Source of the DNA: JABEVB01 sp049965775
Lineage (GTDB): Bacteria > Planctomycetota > Phycisphaerae > WQYP01
Assembly: GCA_049965775.1 (NCBI GenBank)
Contig: JBMFVX010000135.1
Span: 1-8,285 of the forward strand
Length of the DNA stretch: 8,285 nt
Reading direction: 5' to 3'
The notes under the pieces: model-generated
Told to the model about the DNA's origin: nothing
The model's input: the letters and a program-made list of their open reading frames with translations, nothing else
Database searches by the model: none
Shown here: positions 1 through 7,000 of the stretch, piece by piece
Layout: every line of letters starts with the position of its first letter
Position numbering within the stretch: position 1 is the first letter of the stretch
Position numbers and translations under genes: made by a program

Positions 1-72
1 CATTGCCGCATATTCTTCATGCATACAAATATACACGCATTCGAAGAAAGTGTAAAATTAAGTTAGCGCCTA

Positions 73-91
73 TGCCCTGCGCTGCAGGGCA
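73..91. repeat. Perfect 8-bp stem, 3-nt loop hairpin
   Basis: TGCCCTGC and GCAGGGCA form a perfect 8-bp inverted repeat around the loop GCT. The stem is GC-rich, but the first T-run lies about 16 nt further on the + strand, so it is not a classical intrinsic terminator in that direction. On the minus strand the sequence beyond the hairpin is only moderately T-rich. It could be the terminator of a gene lying left of the window or a protein-binding site. Confidence 0.45.
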
Positions 92-220
92 AAGTGATAT
101 ATAGAATTTTTAATATCTTACCCGGCCGGCCATGCGGCACCGCCGAAGGCGATATCGGACGGTTCTTGACGCAAGTATGGGTTTTTGGCGAGCTTGCCGT
201 ATTTTTCCATAAGTCACATG

Positions 221-234
221 CAAAGATATATTTG
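221..234. promoter_or_regulatory. AT-rich dyad overlapping the -35 box
   Basis: CAAAGATATATTTG is a near-perfect 14-bp palindrome (CAAA-N-ATAT-N-TTTG). Its right end overlaps the proposed -35 hexamer at 232-237. It shares the core AGATAT with the second dyad at 283-296. Winged-helix repressors of the ArsR/SmtB family bind short AT-rich dyads over or near their own promoter, so this is a candidate operator for the gene at 426. Confidence 0.35.
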
Positions 235-259
235 ACTTTTCATCCAGTTTATCTATCAT
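232..259 (+). promoter_or_regulatory. Sigma70-like promoter of the arsR-type gene
   Basis: TTGACT (232-237) and TATCAT (254-259) each match the sigma70 consensus at five of six positions and are separated by 16 bp. Transcription would start near 266, leaving an untranslated leader of about 160 nt before the ATG at 426. The 14-bp dyads at 221-234 and 283-296 bracket this promoter, a layout that fits autorepression. Confidence 0.45.
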
Positions 260-282
260 CGAAAACAACGCTGGTAGATTGA

Positions 283-296
283 CTCATAGATATGAG
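283..296. promoter_or_regulatory. Perfect 6-2-6 dyad, candidate ArsR-type operator
   Basis: CTCATA-GA-TATGAG is a perfect 6-bp inverted repeat with a 2-bp centre. The 6-2-6 spacing is the core geometry known for ArsR/SmtB operators. It lies about 17-30 bp downstream of the predicted transcription start, where a bound repressor would block elongation or clearance. TTGACT at 279-284 and AGTCAA at 302-307 form a further, more widely spaced inverted pair around it. Confidence 0.45.
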
Positions 297-415
297 AATA
301 AAGTCAATTGCTCGGCGTGCAATACTGTTGACGAGCCTCGCACCAGCGACATTGGTGGCTGGAGCTTTGCGGGCAGGGCCTACGGCCCACGGGATTATCT
401 CACCACTCTACAACT

Positions 416-420
416 GGAGA
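416..420 (+). promoter_or_regulatory. Ribosome binding site deciding the start at 426
   Basis: GGAGA lies 5 nt before the ATG at 426. The same frame is open back to a TTG at 279, but that codon has no Shine-Dalgarno sequence and falls inside the promoter/operator region. The ATG therefore also gives a start that fits the family's usual N-terminus. Confidence 0.6.
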
Positions 421-425
421 CTATT

Positions 426-746
426 ATGGCGGCCAAAGCAATTGCCAGCACCCAAACACTTGAGTCCATGTGCCTTATCTTCAAGCTGCTTTCCGACGCA
501 ACCCGATTGGAAATTGTCCTGCGTCTCACCGAAAAAGAGCACACCGTCACCGCCTTGTGCAAAGAACTCAAACTGCCGCAGCCTACCGTAAGCCACCACC
601 TTGGCCTGCTGCGGATGAATCACCTTATCGTCAATAAGCGAGCCGGCAAGCAAGTCATATACTCGCTCGCGTCCCAGGCCAAAATCTCCAAAAAAGGAAT
701 GCGTCTCCCGGTGCCGCCGTTTACCATCGCCATCGAGCAGGACTAA
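426..746 (+). CDS. ArsR-family winged-helix transcriptional regulator
   Basis: This 106-residue protein is a small winged-helix DNA-binding repressor of the ArsR/SmtB type, cytoplasmic and expected to act as a dimer. The opening helix motif LSDATRLEIVLRL (22-34) is typical of the family. The helix-turn-helix follows, with its recognition helix around PQPTVSHHLGLLR (51-63), and the beta wing is RAGKQVIYSL (72-81). Its length suits a one-domain ArsR protein. The classical alpha3 metal site of ArsR/SmtB proteins (ELCVCDL) is not present: only one cysteine (C45, in ALCKEL) lies near that place, with another at C16. It may therefore sense something other than arsenite or cadmium, or nothing. The gene precedes a methyltransferase gene by 36 bp with no terminator, so the two may be co-transcribed. 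The operator-like dyads upstream suggest it represses itself. Family assignment is firm; ligand and targets are unknown. Confidence 0.88.
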   Translation: MAAKAIASTQTLESMCLIFKLLSDATRLEIVLRLTEKEHTVTALCKELKLPQPTVSHHLGLLRMNHLIVNKRAGKQVIYSLASQAKISKKGMRLPVPPFTIAIEQD

Positions 747-782
747 CCCATTGCAGCCGACATAAAGGCAGGCGGGCAGAGC

Positions 783-2153
783 ATGTCTGAAACATCAGGC
801 AAACCGGCCGCTGGCAAGTTGCCCTCACTTACCGGCCGCGCCTTGGTCGCTGCGCCCAAGGCACCTGCCGCCGCAGACCGTGGTCCCGACAATGCCGGCG
901 TTACGCCGGCTCTGCTACGGTGGTTCGCAACGCCACAAGGCCAGGCCTGCCGCGCTGCGGTGCTCGCCGAGTTACATCAAACAAGGGCATTGCAGGTACG
1001 GCAGATTGCCGCCCTTCGGCGAAGCTGGACACAGCCGCAATTACACGCCGCGATTGCTCTGGTACAGTCGCAATTGACCGCGTGCCAGCCCCGCGGAAAA
1101 TTTTGCGAACTTCGACGGCAGGATTTTTGGGCGGTGCCTGAAGCATTACAGCAGGCCACCTCTTACGCCGTGGCGTGCCATAAAGCCCGCCGCTTTCAAA
1201 TGTTAGGCGCAGAGTCGCCCATCATAGATTTCTGCAGCGGCATTGGGGGCGATGCCATCGGCTTTGCAACCTCTCTGCCGGTGCTTGCCGTGGAACGCGA
1301 TGCCGTGCGGGCACGTCTACTTTGGCACAACCTGCAAGATGCTCGCTTTACCGCTATCGCCATTCAAGCCGATGCCGAAACCCAATTCTATAACGCGACG
1401 AAAGCCGCGGCTTTTCATATAGACCCCTCCCGCCGCCAAGGCCCAAAGCGCCTTATTCGATGGGCCGATATGACGCCCGGCCCCGCCGCACTGCTTAAAC
1501 TCATCACCACCTTTGACGCTGGAGCAATTAAGCTAAGCCCCGCGGTAGATTTTGAATCGCTGCCGCCAGGGCACATTGAACTCATAAGCGATCATGGCAC
1601 AACGGTTCAGGCAGTCCTTTGGACGGGCAAACTCGCGGCCCACTTCGGCCCAACGTTGCGCACCGCCAGCGTTTTGAGCGGAGATGGCCCCGCCTGGACC
1701 ATCACCGGCCATCCGCGCCCATGCCAGTCACTGGCCATGCCTGAACGGTTTATTTTTGAAGTGGATGGTGCCGTTACCCGCGCCGGCCTTGCGGCCGAAC
1801 TAATCGGCCAAATTGCGGCCAATACCCCCGGCAGCACTCCACTTACCGCCATCACCATTGATGGAGGGTATTTAACGGCACAATCGCCGCTGTATCACCC
1901 GGCTCTTACAGCTTTTGAAACACTGGATGTTTTGCCTTTTGATCAAGCCCGCCTGCAGGCACGCCTTAGCGCCGGCGGCACGTCCAGCGCCGGGGCATCG
2001 GCGATCGTAGAAGTCAAAACGCGCGGCGGACTCGACCTTAACACCGACGAGCTCCAGCGCCGCTGGCAGAAAATCGCGCGATGTTCCTGTACCGTCCTGA
2101 TTTTTCACGCAGCATCCGGCGGCGTTATGGCGGCCATCTGCAATCGCCTGTAA
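783..2153 (+). CDS. THUMP-like class I SAM-dependent methyltransferase
   Basis: This 456-residue cytoplasmic protein resembles the uncharacterised family of class I methyltransferases with a THUMP-like domain (the Porphyromonas PG_1098 type). An N-terminal helical part covers about 45-145 and includes LLRWFATPQGQA. The Rossmann core starts with the SAM-binding loop DFCSGIGGD (149-157) and the acidic strand end AVERD (169-173). DPSRRQGPKRL (214-224) sits where class I enzymes carry their catalytic or substrate-contacting DPP-like motif, followed by KLSPAVD (250-256). The region after about 260 (HIELIS, the FIFEVDGAVTRAG stretch, and a C-terminal alpha/beta domain ending near 445) matches the THUMP-like and ferredoxin-like parts. 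THUMP domains bind RNA in other enzymes, so an RNA substrate is likely but unproven. The first about 44 residues are Ala/Pro-rich and probably disordered. The ribosome binding site is weak (AGG/GGCGGG upstream of the ATG), perhaps because it is translated from the regulator's mRNA. Confidence 0.8.
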   Translation: MSETSGKPAAGKLPSLTGRALVAAPKAPAAADRGPDNAGVTPALLRWFATPQGQACRAAVLAELHQTRALQVRQIAALRRSWTQPQLHAAIALVQSQLTACQPRGKFCELRRQDFWAVPEALQQATSYAVACHKARRFQMLGAESPIIDFCSGIGGDAIGFATSLPVLAVERDAVRARLLWHNLQDARFTAIAIQADAETQFYNATKAAAFHIDPSRRQGPKRLIRWADMTPGPAALLKLITTFDAGAIKLSPAVDFESLPPGHIELISDHGTTVQAVLWTGKLAAHFGPTLRTASVLSGDGPAWTITGHPRPCQSLAMPERFIFEVDGAVTRAGLAAELIGQIAANTPGSTPLTAITIDGGYLTAQSPLYHPALTAFETLDVLPFDQARLQARLSAGGTSSAGASAIVEVKTRGGLDLNTDELQRRWQKIARCSCTVLIFHAASGGVMAAICNRL

Positions 2154-2227
2154 CGTGACCGCCCGCCAGATCTGAAGAATCCCAATGGCCGCCGACGGAA
2201 CGTCGCGCCATGAGCCGCGGTATCGGC
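2154..2227 (+). other. Intergenic segment with imperfect hairpin
   Basis: After the methyltransferase stop codon, TGGC...CGACG-GAA-CGTCG...GCCA (2186-2210) can fold into a two-part stem of 5 and 4 bp with a 3-nt loop. No T-tract follows, so it is a weak candidate for an intrinsic terminator. The palindrome CAGATCTG lies at 2167-2174. This segment separates the regulator/methyltransferase pair from the WXG100 operon. Confidence 0.3.
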
Positions 2228-2257
2228 TATAATTAATTACTATTAAATACGGAGGTG
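2228..2257 (+). promoter_or_regulatory. Consensus -10 box and strong RBS of the WXG100 operon
   Basis: A perfect TATAAT at 2228-2233 sits in a short AT-rich island inside GC-rich DNA. No good -35 hexamer is visible 16-18 bp upstream, so an activator or another sigma factor may be involved. Transcription would start near 2240. The leader is then about 20 nt and carries GGAGGTG (2251-2257), one of the strongest Shine-Dalgarno sequences in the window, 5 nt (counted from GGAGG) before the ATG at 2261. Strong translation fits a small secreted or structural protein needed in many copies. Confidence 0.5.
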
Positions 2258-2260
2258 TTT

Positions 2261-2533
2261 ATGTCCAAGGCCAGCGTAGACCCTGCGGAACTTCGCCGCT
2301 TCGCCCAGGGTTTAACCCAGTTCAACAACGACCTGCAGCAGCTATTGGGCGGGCTGCATGCCCGCATGCGGGCGCTTGAAAGCACCTGGCGCGATCAGGA
2401 GCAGCACAAGTTTTCGGAAGAGTTTGACCAAACCGCCAAAGTGCTGAGCCACTTTTTAGAATCCTCTCACGAGCACGCCCGCGTGCTGGTAAAAAAGGCG
2501 CAGCACATCGAGAAATATTTAAGCGAACACTGA
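2261..2533 (+). CDS. WXG100-family protein (type VII secretion target-like)
   Basis: This 90-residue protein is an all-helical hairpin of the ESAT-6/WXG100 kind, whose members are substrates or partners of type VII-type FtsK/EccC ATPases. The first helix covers about 7-41 and the second about 46-88. The turn is TWRDQEQHKF with W43, D45 and F51. The usual W-X-G is W-R-D here, a variant common in this family outside Actinobacteria, and conserved aromatics follow in helix two (F51, F55). There is no signal peptide, as expected. The C-terminal YxxxD/E export signal is not exact: Y86 is followed by E89, with H90 at the expected acidic position. A GTG at 2255 is in frame, but it lies inside the ribosome binding site, so ATG 2261 was chosen. 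It opens a four-gene unit and the next gene starts 13 bp after it. Family call is good; whether it is secreted is inferred. Confidence 0.85.
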   Translation: MSKASVDPAELRRFAQGLTQFNNDLQQLLGGLHARMRALESTWRDQEQHKFSEEFDQTAKVLSHFLESSHEHARVLVKKAQHIEKYLSEH

Positions 2534-2546
2534 CACAGGAAAAGCC

Positions 2547-3596
2547 ATGCCACAGGGCGCACAGGTAGAATCTTTTGAGCTTATCAAGGCTTTTCGCGCT
2601 GCTATGTTTAAATTTCAGCAGCAGGGAATTTCCGCGCTGGGTGATGCCGATGCAGAACTGCGCCGCACGCTGGTATGGCTGGAAACCGAACAAGACGCCT
2701 ACTGGTGCGATCAAATGCGCAAGCGCCACGAACTTCTGGAGCGAGCCAAAGACGCCCTTCGTCAAAAGACCCTTTTTAAGGACGCTTCCGGCCGGCCTCC
2801 CAGCGCCGTGGAAGAACGTGAAGCGGTGCAACTTGCCAAGACCCGGCTGGCCGAAGCTGAGCAAAAACTTTCCAACACCCGCCGCTGGGCCAGGGCCTTG
2901 CAGAAAGAAATAGAAACTTACAAAGGATCGGTCACGCGGTTGTACACGAGCCTCGAATCGCTGCTGCCCGCCGGCGCGGCACATCTCGACAAACTGCTCG
3001 TAGACCTGGAAGCCTATGCCGCCGCCGGAGCCGAGGGCGCTGCCGAATCTTTTACAACAGGCGATCAAGCCACCATGAGCCGCGGCGGCTCCGGGCAAGC
3101 GCCGCGACCCGCCATTCCAAAACATCTGCTGCCAACGGTGCAGCAGCGGCAGGAGGCTCGAGGCGGCGGCCTGAACTTTTTGCTGCCCCCGCTTGCGGCG
3201 GCACACCAACAGAGCCTTGGCCCACTGGCAGATACGGTTTCACCGGCGGCGACCAACCAGCGCGTCATTCTGGCCGCAAACGCATCAGGCAGCCCACGAT
3301 TGGCCCTCTGCCGCCTGGCACCCGCCGACACCAGCGACAGCGGCTGGTGCGTGCTTGCGCTGGACGATGCACGAAGCGAACACTGGCTTTCGCAGAATAT
3401 TGCCACCCTCACGGCGGCGCGGCCGGATTGGGCGAAGATTCTCGCATTACCAACAGGGTTTTCGGTTATACTTTCGGCTGACGGCATTGAGGCGGTATTC
3501 AACCAGCAAGATCAAAGCGTTGATCTGCCTGGCGTGGGTGTCGCGCGGCCCGCCAGCGGACCGGAGTCTGAAACTAAAACGGAGCAGGCGAGTTAA
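2547..3596 (+). CDS. Coiled-coil accessory protein of the WXG100/FtsK locus
   Basis: A 349-residue protein of no named family. It is preceded by AGGA 6 nt before its ATG. Residues 8-160 are strongly helical and rich in charged heptads, with the segments WLETEQDAYW (44-53), GRPPSAVEEREA (82-93) and RRWARALQKEIETY (112-125). I recall similar proteins beside WXG100 and FtsK-type genes in Planctomycetota, but could not check this. Residues 161-210 look disordered (Gly, Ala, Gln, Pro-rich). A C-terminal region, about 238-325, appears to be a compact alpha/beta domain with GWCVLALDD (266-274), RPDW (292-295) and LPTGFSVIL (301-309). The last 20 residues are acidic and polar. There is no signal peptide or membrane segment. 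The three-part build (helical bundle, linker, small domain) resembles type VII effectors or chaperones with a WXG/LXG-like helical head, but a toxin domain is not recognisable. It could equally be a cytoplasmic chaperone or scaffold. Confidence 0.6.
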   Translation: MPQGAQVESFELIKAFRAAMFKFQQQGISALGDADAELRRTLVWLETEQDAYWCDQMRKRHELLERAKDALRQKTLFKDASGRPPSAVEEREAVQLAKTRLAEAEQKLSNTRRWARALQKEIETYKGSVTRLYTSLESLLPAGAAHLDKLLVDLEAYAAAGAEGAAESFTTGDQATMSRGGSGQAPRPAIPKHLLPTVQQRQEARGGGLNFLLPPLAAAHQQSLGPLADTVSPAATNQRVILAANASGSPRLALCRLAPADTSDSGWCVLALDDARSEHWLSQNIATLTAARPDWAKILALPTGFSVILSADGIEAVFNQQDQSVDLPGVGVARPASGPESETKTEQAS

Positions 3597-3599
3597 GCT

Positions 3600-3812
3600 A
3601 TGGGTGTTTATGAAGGCCGTGGGCAGTTGGCAAAATCGTTTGGCGTACTGAAAGTACGCTGGCAGGAAACCCAAAACGGCTGGAGAGACTCGGCGAGCCA
3701 GCGGTTTGAGAAGAAATATCTCGACCCACTGGAAACCGACGTTCGCCTCGCGGCCGGAGCGATGGATCATATATCCGCCGTTCTAAGCCGGGTTCGCCGC
3801 GACTGCACATAA
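3600..3812 (+). CDS. Short WXG-like helical hairpin protein
   Basis: This 70-residue protein starts 3 bp after the stop of the preceding gene, so translational coupling is likely; its own ribosome binding site is poor. Helix one covers about 7-26, with W21. The turn is GWRDSASQRF with W28, R29, D30 and F36, and helix two runs on to about 66. The spacing W-R-D...F copies that of the 90-residue WXG100 protein two genes upstream, although the rest of the sequence differs. At 70 residues it is shorter than the usual ~100, mainly because helix one is short. A possible role is as the dissimilar partner of the first WXG100 protein, as EsxA pairs with EsxB. It could instead be an adaptor that stays in the cell. 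No YxxxD/E signal is seen at the C-terminus (VRRDCT). Confidence 0.65.
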   Translation: MGVYEGRGQLAKSFGVLKVRWQETQNGWRDSASQRFEKKYLDPLETDVRLAAGAMDHISAVLSRVRRDCT

Positions 3813-3862
3813 ACAAGCCTTACAGGTATTCGTGATAGGCGTGTGAGAGCATTATCCCGTTG

Positions 3863-3870
3863 AGTAAAGA
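3863..3870 (+). repeat. Left copy of 8-bp target-site duplication
   Basis: AGTAAAGA directly abuts the left inverted terminal repeat of the small element at 3871-4012. An identical copy lies at 4013-4020, directly against the right end. Confidence 0.6.
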
Positions 3871-4012
3871 GTAACGGTTCACGGGGGAAGCGACCGGGCA
3901 GGCAGGATGCCTGCGTTACCAGGGCGAGCCTGAGTTACGGAGTACGCCGGGACGGTCATAACTGTTGCAGGCGGTGCATCTCCGGCTGATCGCCTTGGCC
4001 GTGAACGGGGAC
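3871..4012. mobile_element. 142-bp MITE-like insertion, possibly IS66-derived
   Basis: The left end GTAACGGTTCACGG (3871-3884) and the reverse complement of the right end, GTCCCCGTTCACGG (3999-4012), agree at 11 of 14 positions, including an unbroken GTTCACGG. Perfect 8-bp direct repeats (AGTAAAGA) sit immediately outside both ends. No coding sequence lies inside. Ends starting GTAA and 8-bp duplications are known traits of the IS66 family, so a non-autonomous IS66-type element is the best reading. The right end reads GTCC instead of GTAA, which suggests decay. A perfect 6-bp stem (GCAGGC/GCCTGC, 3898-3914) lies inside. Removing the element and one direct repeat would leave only 88 bp between the 70-residue protein gene and the ATPase gene, so it seems to have entered an existing operon. 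It could now affect transcription into the ATPase gene. Confidence 0.55.
3898..3914. repeat. REP-like hairpin inside the insertion
   Basis: GCAGGC and GCCTGC form a 6-bp perfect stem with loop AGGAT. Short palindromes of this kind, with an AGGAT-like loop, are widespread as dispersed repeats in many bacterial genomes. Here it is part of the 142-bp insertion and may act as a transcript-stabilising or attenuating structure in the secretion operon. Confidence 0.4.
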
Positions 4013-4020
4013 AGTAAAGA
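4013..4020 (+). repeat. Right copy of 8-bp target-site duplication
   Basis: AGTAAAGA, identical to 3863-3870 and placed directly against the right end of the 142-bp insertion. The pair supports insertion by a transposase that makes 8-bp duplications. Confidence 0.6.
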
Positions 4021-4050
4021 AAGATTGTTCGTAACCAGCAGACAGGCACC

Positions 4051-7000
4051 ATGCAACCATTGACACAAGCCAGCCCATCCGCCCCCACAACAACCCATGC
4101 CGAGGCATCTCCCCGGCAAGTGCAGCGCGAGGCTCTGCGCGACCTGCTGAGCCTTGCCAGCCAGTGCGCCGCCACCGAAAGCGAGATCGAGCAGCACTAT
4201 CAGCAGGCGATCGCAACGGCTAAAGAAACTCTCCAAAAACAAAAGGAAGCACTGGCGTGGCGCTTTCGTTCGCAGTCGGAGGCCGCCAAGGCCGACTACA
4301 CCCGCGAACTCGCCGGTATTACCGCTGATTATGACCAGCGCTGTGCGCGCCTCAAGCAATCCCGGGATGAGGCTGTTGCCAAGATTAAATGGGAGTTCAA
4401 CGCCTCCGAAAAAGACAATCGCCAAAAGATTCAGGAAGCCAAATGGCTTGCTGAAGGCGACTTCGAGGCTGCGCAGATTAAAGTTCGCGAGCAGGCCGCT
4501 GCGCTCGCCGAGGACCTTAAAAAACATTCGAAAGCCGCCGGCGCCGTGGAACAGAGCGCGGCCCAGATACTCAATCACTGCGGCGTCAAACCCGCCGGTA
4601 ACCCTGTCGAAGGTTCCGGCCTGCCGCCGGACCAATCGGCCCAGGATATTATGAATGCCCAGTTGGCCGCCGCGGAATCGCAGCTTGCAAACCTCCGAGG
4701 CCTGGCGCTGCCCAAAATTGTTTTTGGCGTTCTGCCGTGGACTTTTCTCATCATACTGTGCGCCGGAGCGGCGGTAGCAGCACAACTTGCCGCGGGCTCA
4801 AATAAACTCGACCCGCGCATTATTGCCATAGTGGGCGGCATAACGCTTGTCGTCACATTTGTACTACTCATGTTGCTGCGAATGCTGGCCAAGCGACAAC
4901 TGCTGCGATCCTATGAGCCGCTGCGTTCGGCGCTCGCCGCCAGCCGCACCGCCGCGATCACCTGGAACGACGAAAGCCTCCGCCAACAGAAGGAGTTCTA
5001 CGCCGCCGCGCGCAAAACCTGTGAGGCCGAACTGCAGAAACTCAGCGATAAAGCCGCAGCAGTTCTGCAAAGCAATAAGCAAAAGCGCGATGAACAAATG
5101 GCCAAGGTGCAGGCCGAATACGACCGCAAACTTGCGGATATCGAGGCGCAACGCGCCGCCGCCCTGCAGACGCTTGAGCAAAGCGCCTCGGCCGCCAAAA
5201 CCGCATTGGATAAAAAACGCTGCGCCGACGACCAGAATGTGCAAGGACAGTATGACAACGCCATCGCCAGCGCCACAGCCACGCGCCAAAGCGCCATGAC
5301 CCGTCTGGAGCAGCGCCTTCGTGACGGCCTTACTCATACGCAGGGCCAGGCGATGTCATCCGCCGGCGGAACCTCTGCCGCCATAGCCGGCGAAAAAGCA
5401 AGCGCAGCGACCGCCTCGCCAGGCGTACAGACCTGGCGGCCCGCCGAGACTTTTCCCGCGATGCTGCCCTTTGGAGAAATGCGCATCAACCTCAAACAAA
5501 TTGTTGATGCCGCCAACGCCAGCGGCCCCGTAAAGCTGCAGTTTCCGGCGGAGTTTGCCACTCCCGCCGCCCTGAGCTTTCCTTATGGGGCTTCGCTGCT
5601 GGTACAGCACGAGCGTAGCGGGCGCGAGCGGGCCATTTCTTTGCTTCAGGCCGTCATGCTGCGCATCTTGACCGACCTGCCTCCGGGGCGTGCGCGCTTT
5701 ACCATGATAGACCCCGTAGGCCTTGGCCAGAGCTTTGCAGGTTTTATGCGTCTGGCAGACCACGACGACGCGCTGGTAGGCGGCCGCATCTGGACCCAAC
5801 CCGATCAAATTGAGCAGCGCCTCGCCGATATGACCGAGCACATGGAAACGGTCATTCAGAAGTACCTTCGCAACGAATTTGCCACCATAGATGATTACAA
5901 CGCCCAGGCCGGCGAACTGGCCGAACCCTATCGCTTTGTCGTCATCGCCGATTTTCCCGCGGGGTTTTCTACCGATACCTACCGGCGGCTTGCGAGCATT
6001 GCCGCAACCGGCAGCCGCTGCGGCGTCTATCTGCTCATTGCCGGCGAACTCCAGCCGCCTGCGGGCGCGGCCGGCATCTTTAAGGATATCGCCGCCCATG
6101 CGGTGCAAATCGTGCAGGAAGAGGATGGTTTTCGCTGGAAGGATGAGGTGTTCGGGCAGTTTCCGCTGCAGGTGGCCTCGCCGCCGCCCGAAGAGGTTCT
6201 CACGCCGCTGCTCGATAAACTTGGCCAGGCCGCCAAAGCCAGCCAACAGGTTGAGGTTGACTTTGACACCATCGCCCCAAACGAAAGCGAGTTTTGGACC
6301 AGCGACAGCGCTGCCGATTTAACTGTGCCGATCGGCCGTATGGGCGCAACACGCCTGCAGCTTTTGCGCTTTGGCAAAGGCGTCGCACAGCATGCGCTTA
6401 TCGCCGGCAAAACCGGGTCGGGCAAATCAACCCTGCTTCACGCCATTGTCTGCAACCTTGTCATGTGGTACTCCCCCTCGCAGGTGGAGCTGTATCTGAT
6501 TGACTTCAAAAAGGGCGTGGAGTTTAAAACCTATGCCAGCCACAAACTTCCGCATGCCCGGGCCATTGCCGTCGAAAGCGACCGCGAGTTTGGCTTAAGC
6601 GTGCTTGAACGGCTTGATGCCGAGCTTGCCCGCCGCGGCGAACTGTTTCGTGCTGCGGGCGTGCCGGACCTGCCCTCCTATCGCCGCGCCGAGCCAAGCC
6701 AGACCATGCCGCGTGTGCTGCTGACCATAGATGAGTTCCAGGAGTTTTTCTCCGAAGACGATACGCTGGCCCAGCAGGCCGGCCTTCTGCTCGATCGGCT
6801 CGTCCGCCAAGGGCGTGCCTTCGGCATTCATCTGCTGCTGGGTTCACAAACCATCGGCGGAACATCGGGCTTGGCGCGCAGCACCATCGGCCAGATGGCT
6901 GTACGCATCGCACTGCAGGTAAGTGAAGCTGACTCGCAACTTATTCTCGGCGACAACAACTCCGCTGCGCGACTGCTCTCGCGTCCGGGAGCCGCCATTT

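Larger units (their letters stand above)
1..425. other. Gene-free upstream region with regulatory DNA
   Basis: No convincing coding sequence is seen here on either strand. A 62-codon GTG-initiated frame at 94-282 has no ribosome binding site and no recognisable composition. At the far left, short minus-strand frames start with ATG near 20-24 and leave the window, but too little is present to call a gene. The stretch is more AT-rich than the rest of the window, as expected of promoter DNA. It holds a hairpin at 73-91, a promoter at 232-259 and two dyads at 221-234 and 283-296, listed separately. Confidence 0.6.

Noticed and set aside
94..282. 62-codon GTG-initiated frame
   Set aside because: No ribosome binding site, no recognisable family, and it runs through the promoter of the next gene.
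279..425. 50-codon N-terminal extension of the ArsR gene starting at TTG 279, with a CSAC (CxxC) motif
   Set aside because: No ribosome binding site at the TTG, it overlaps the promoter/operator dyad, and the ATG at 426 has GGAGA at ideal spacing and gives the usual family length.
2255..2260. GTG at 2255 as start of the WXG100 gene
   Set aside because: The GTG is itself part of the Shine-Dalgarno sequence GGAGGTG; ATG 2261 is correctly spaced from it.
2322..3209. 295-codon minus-strand open frame
   Set aside because: It lies antisense to two well-supported genes; long antisense frames are common in GC-rich DNA, and its translation shows no domain-like composition.
3916..4785. 289-codon minus-strand open frame across the insertion
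   Set aside because: Mostly antisense to the ATPase coiled-coil region and partly inside the 142-bp insertion; no recognisable protein features.
5356..6246. 296-codon minus-strand open frame
   Set aside because: Entirely antisense to the ATPase gene, consistent with a GC-rich shadow frame.
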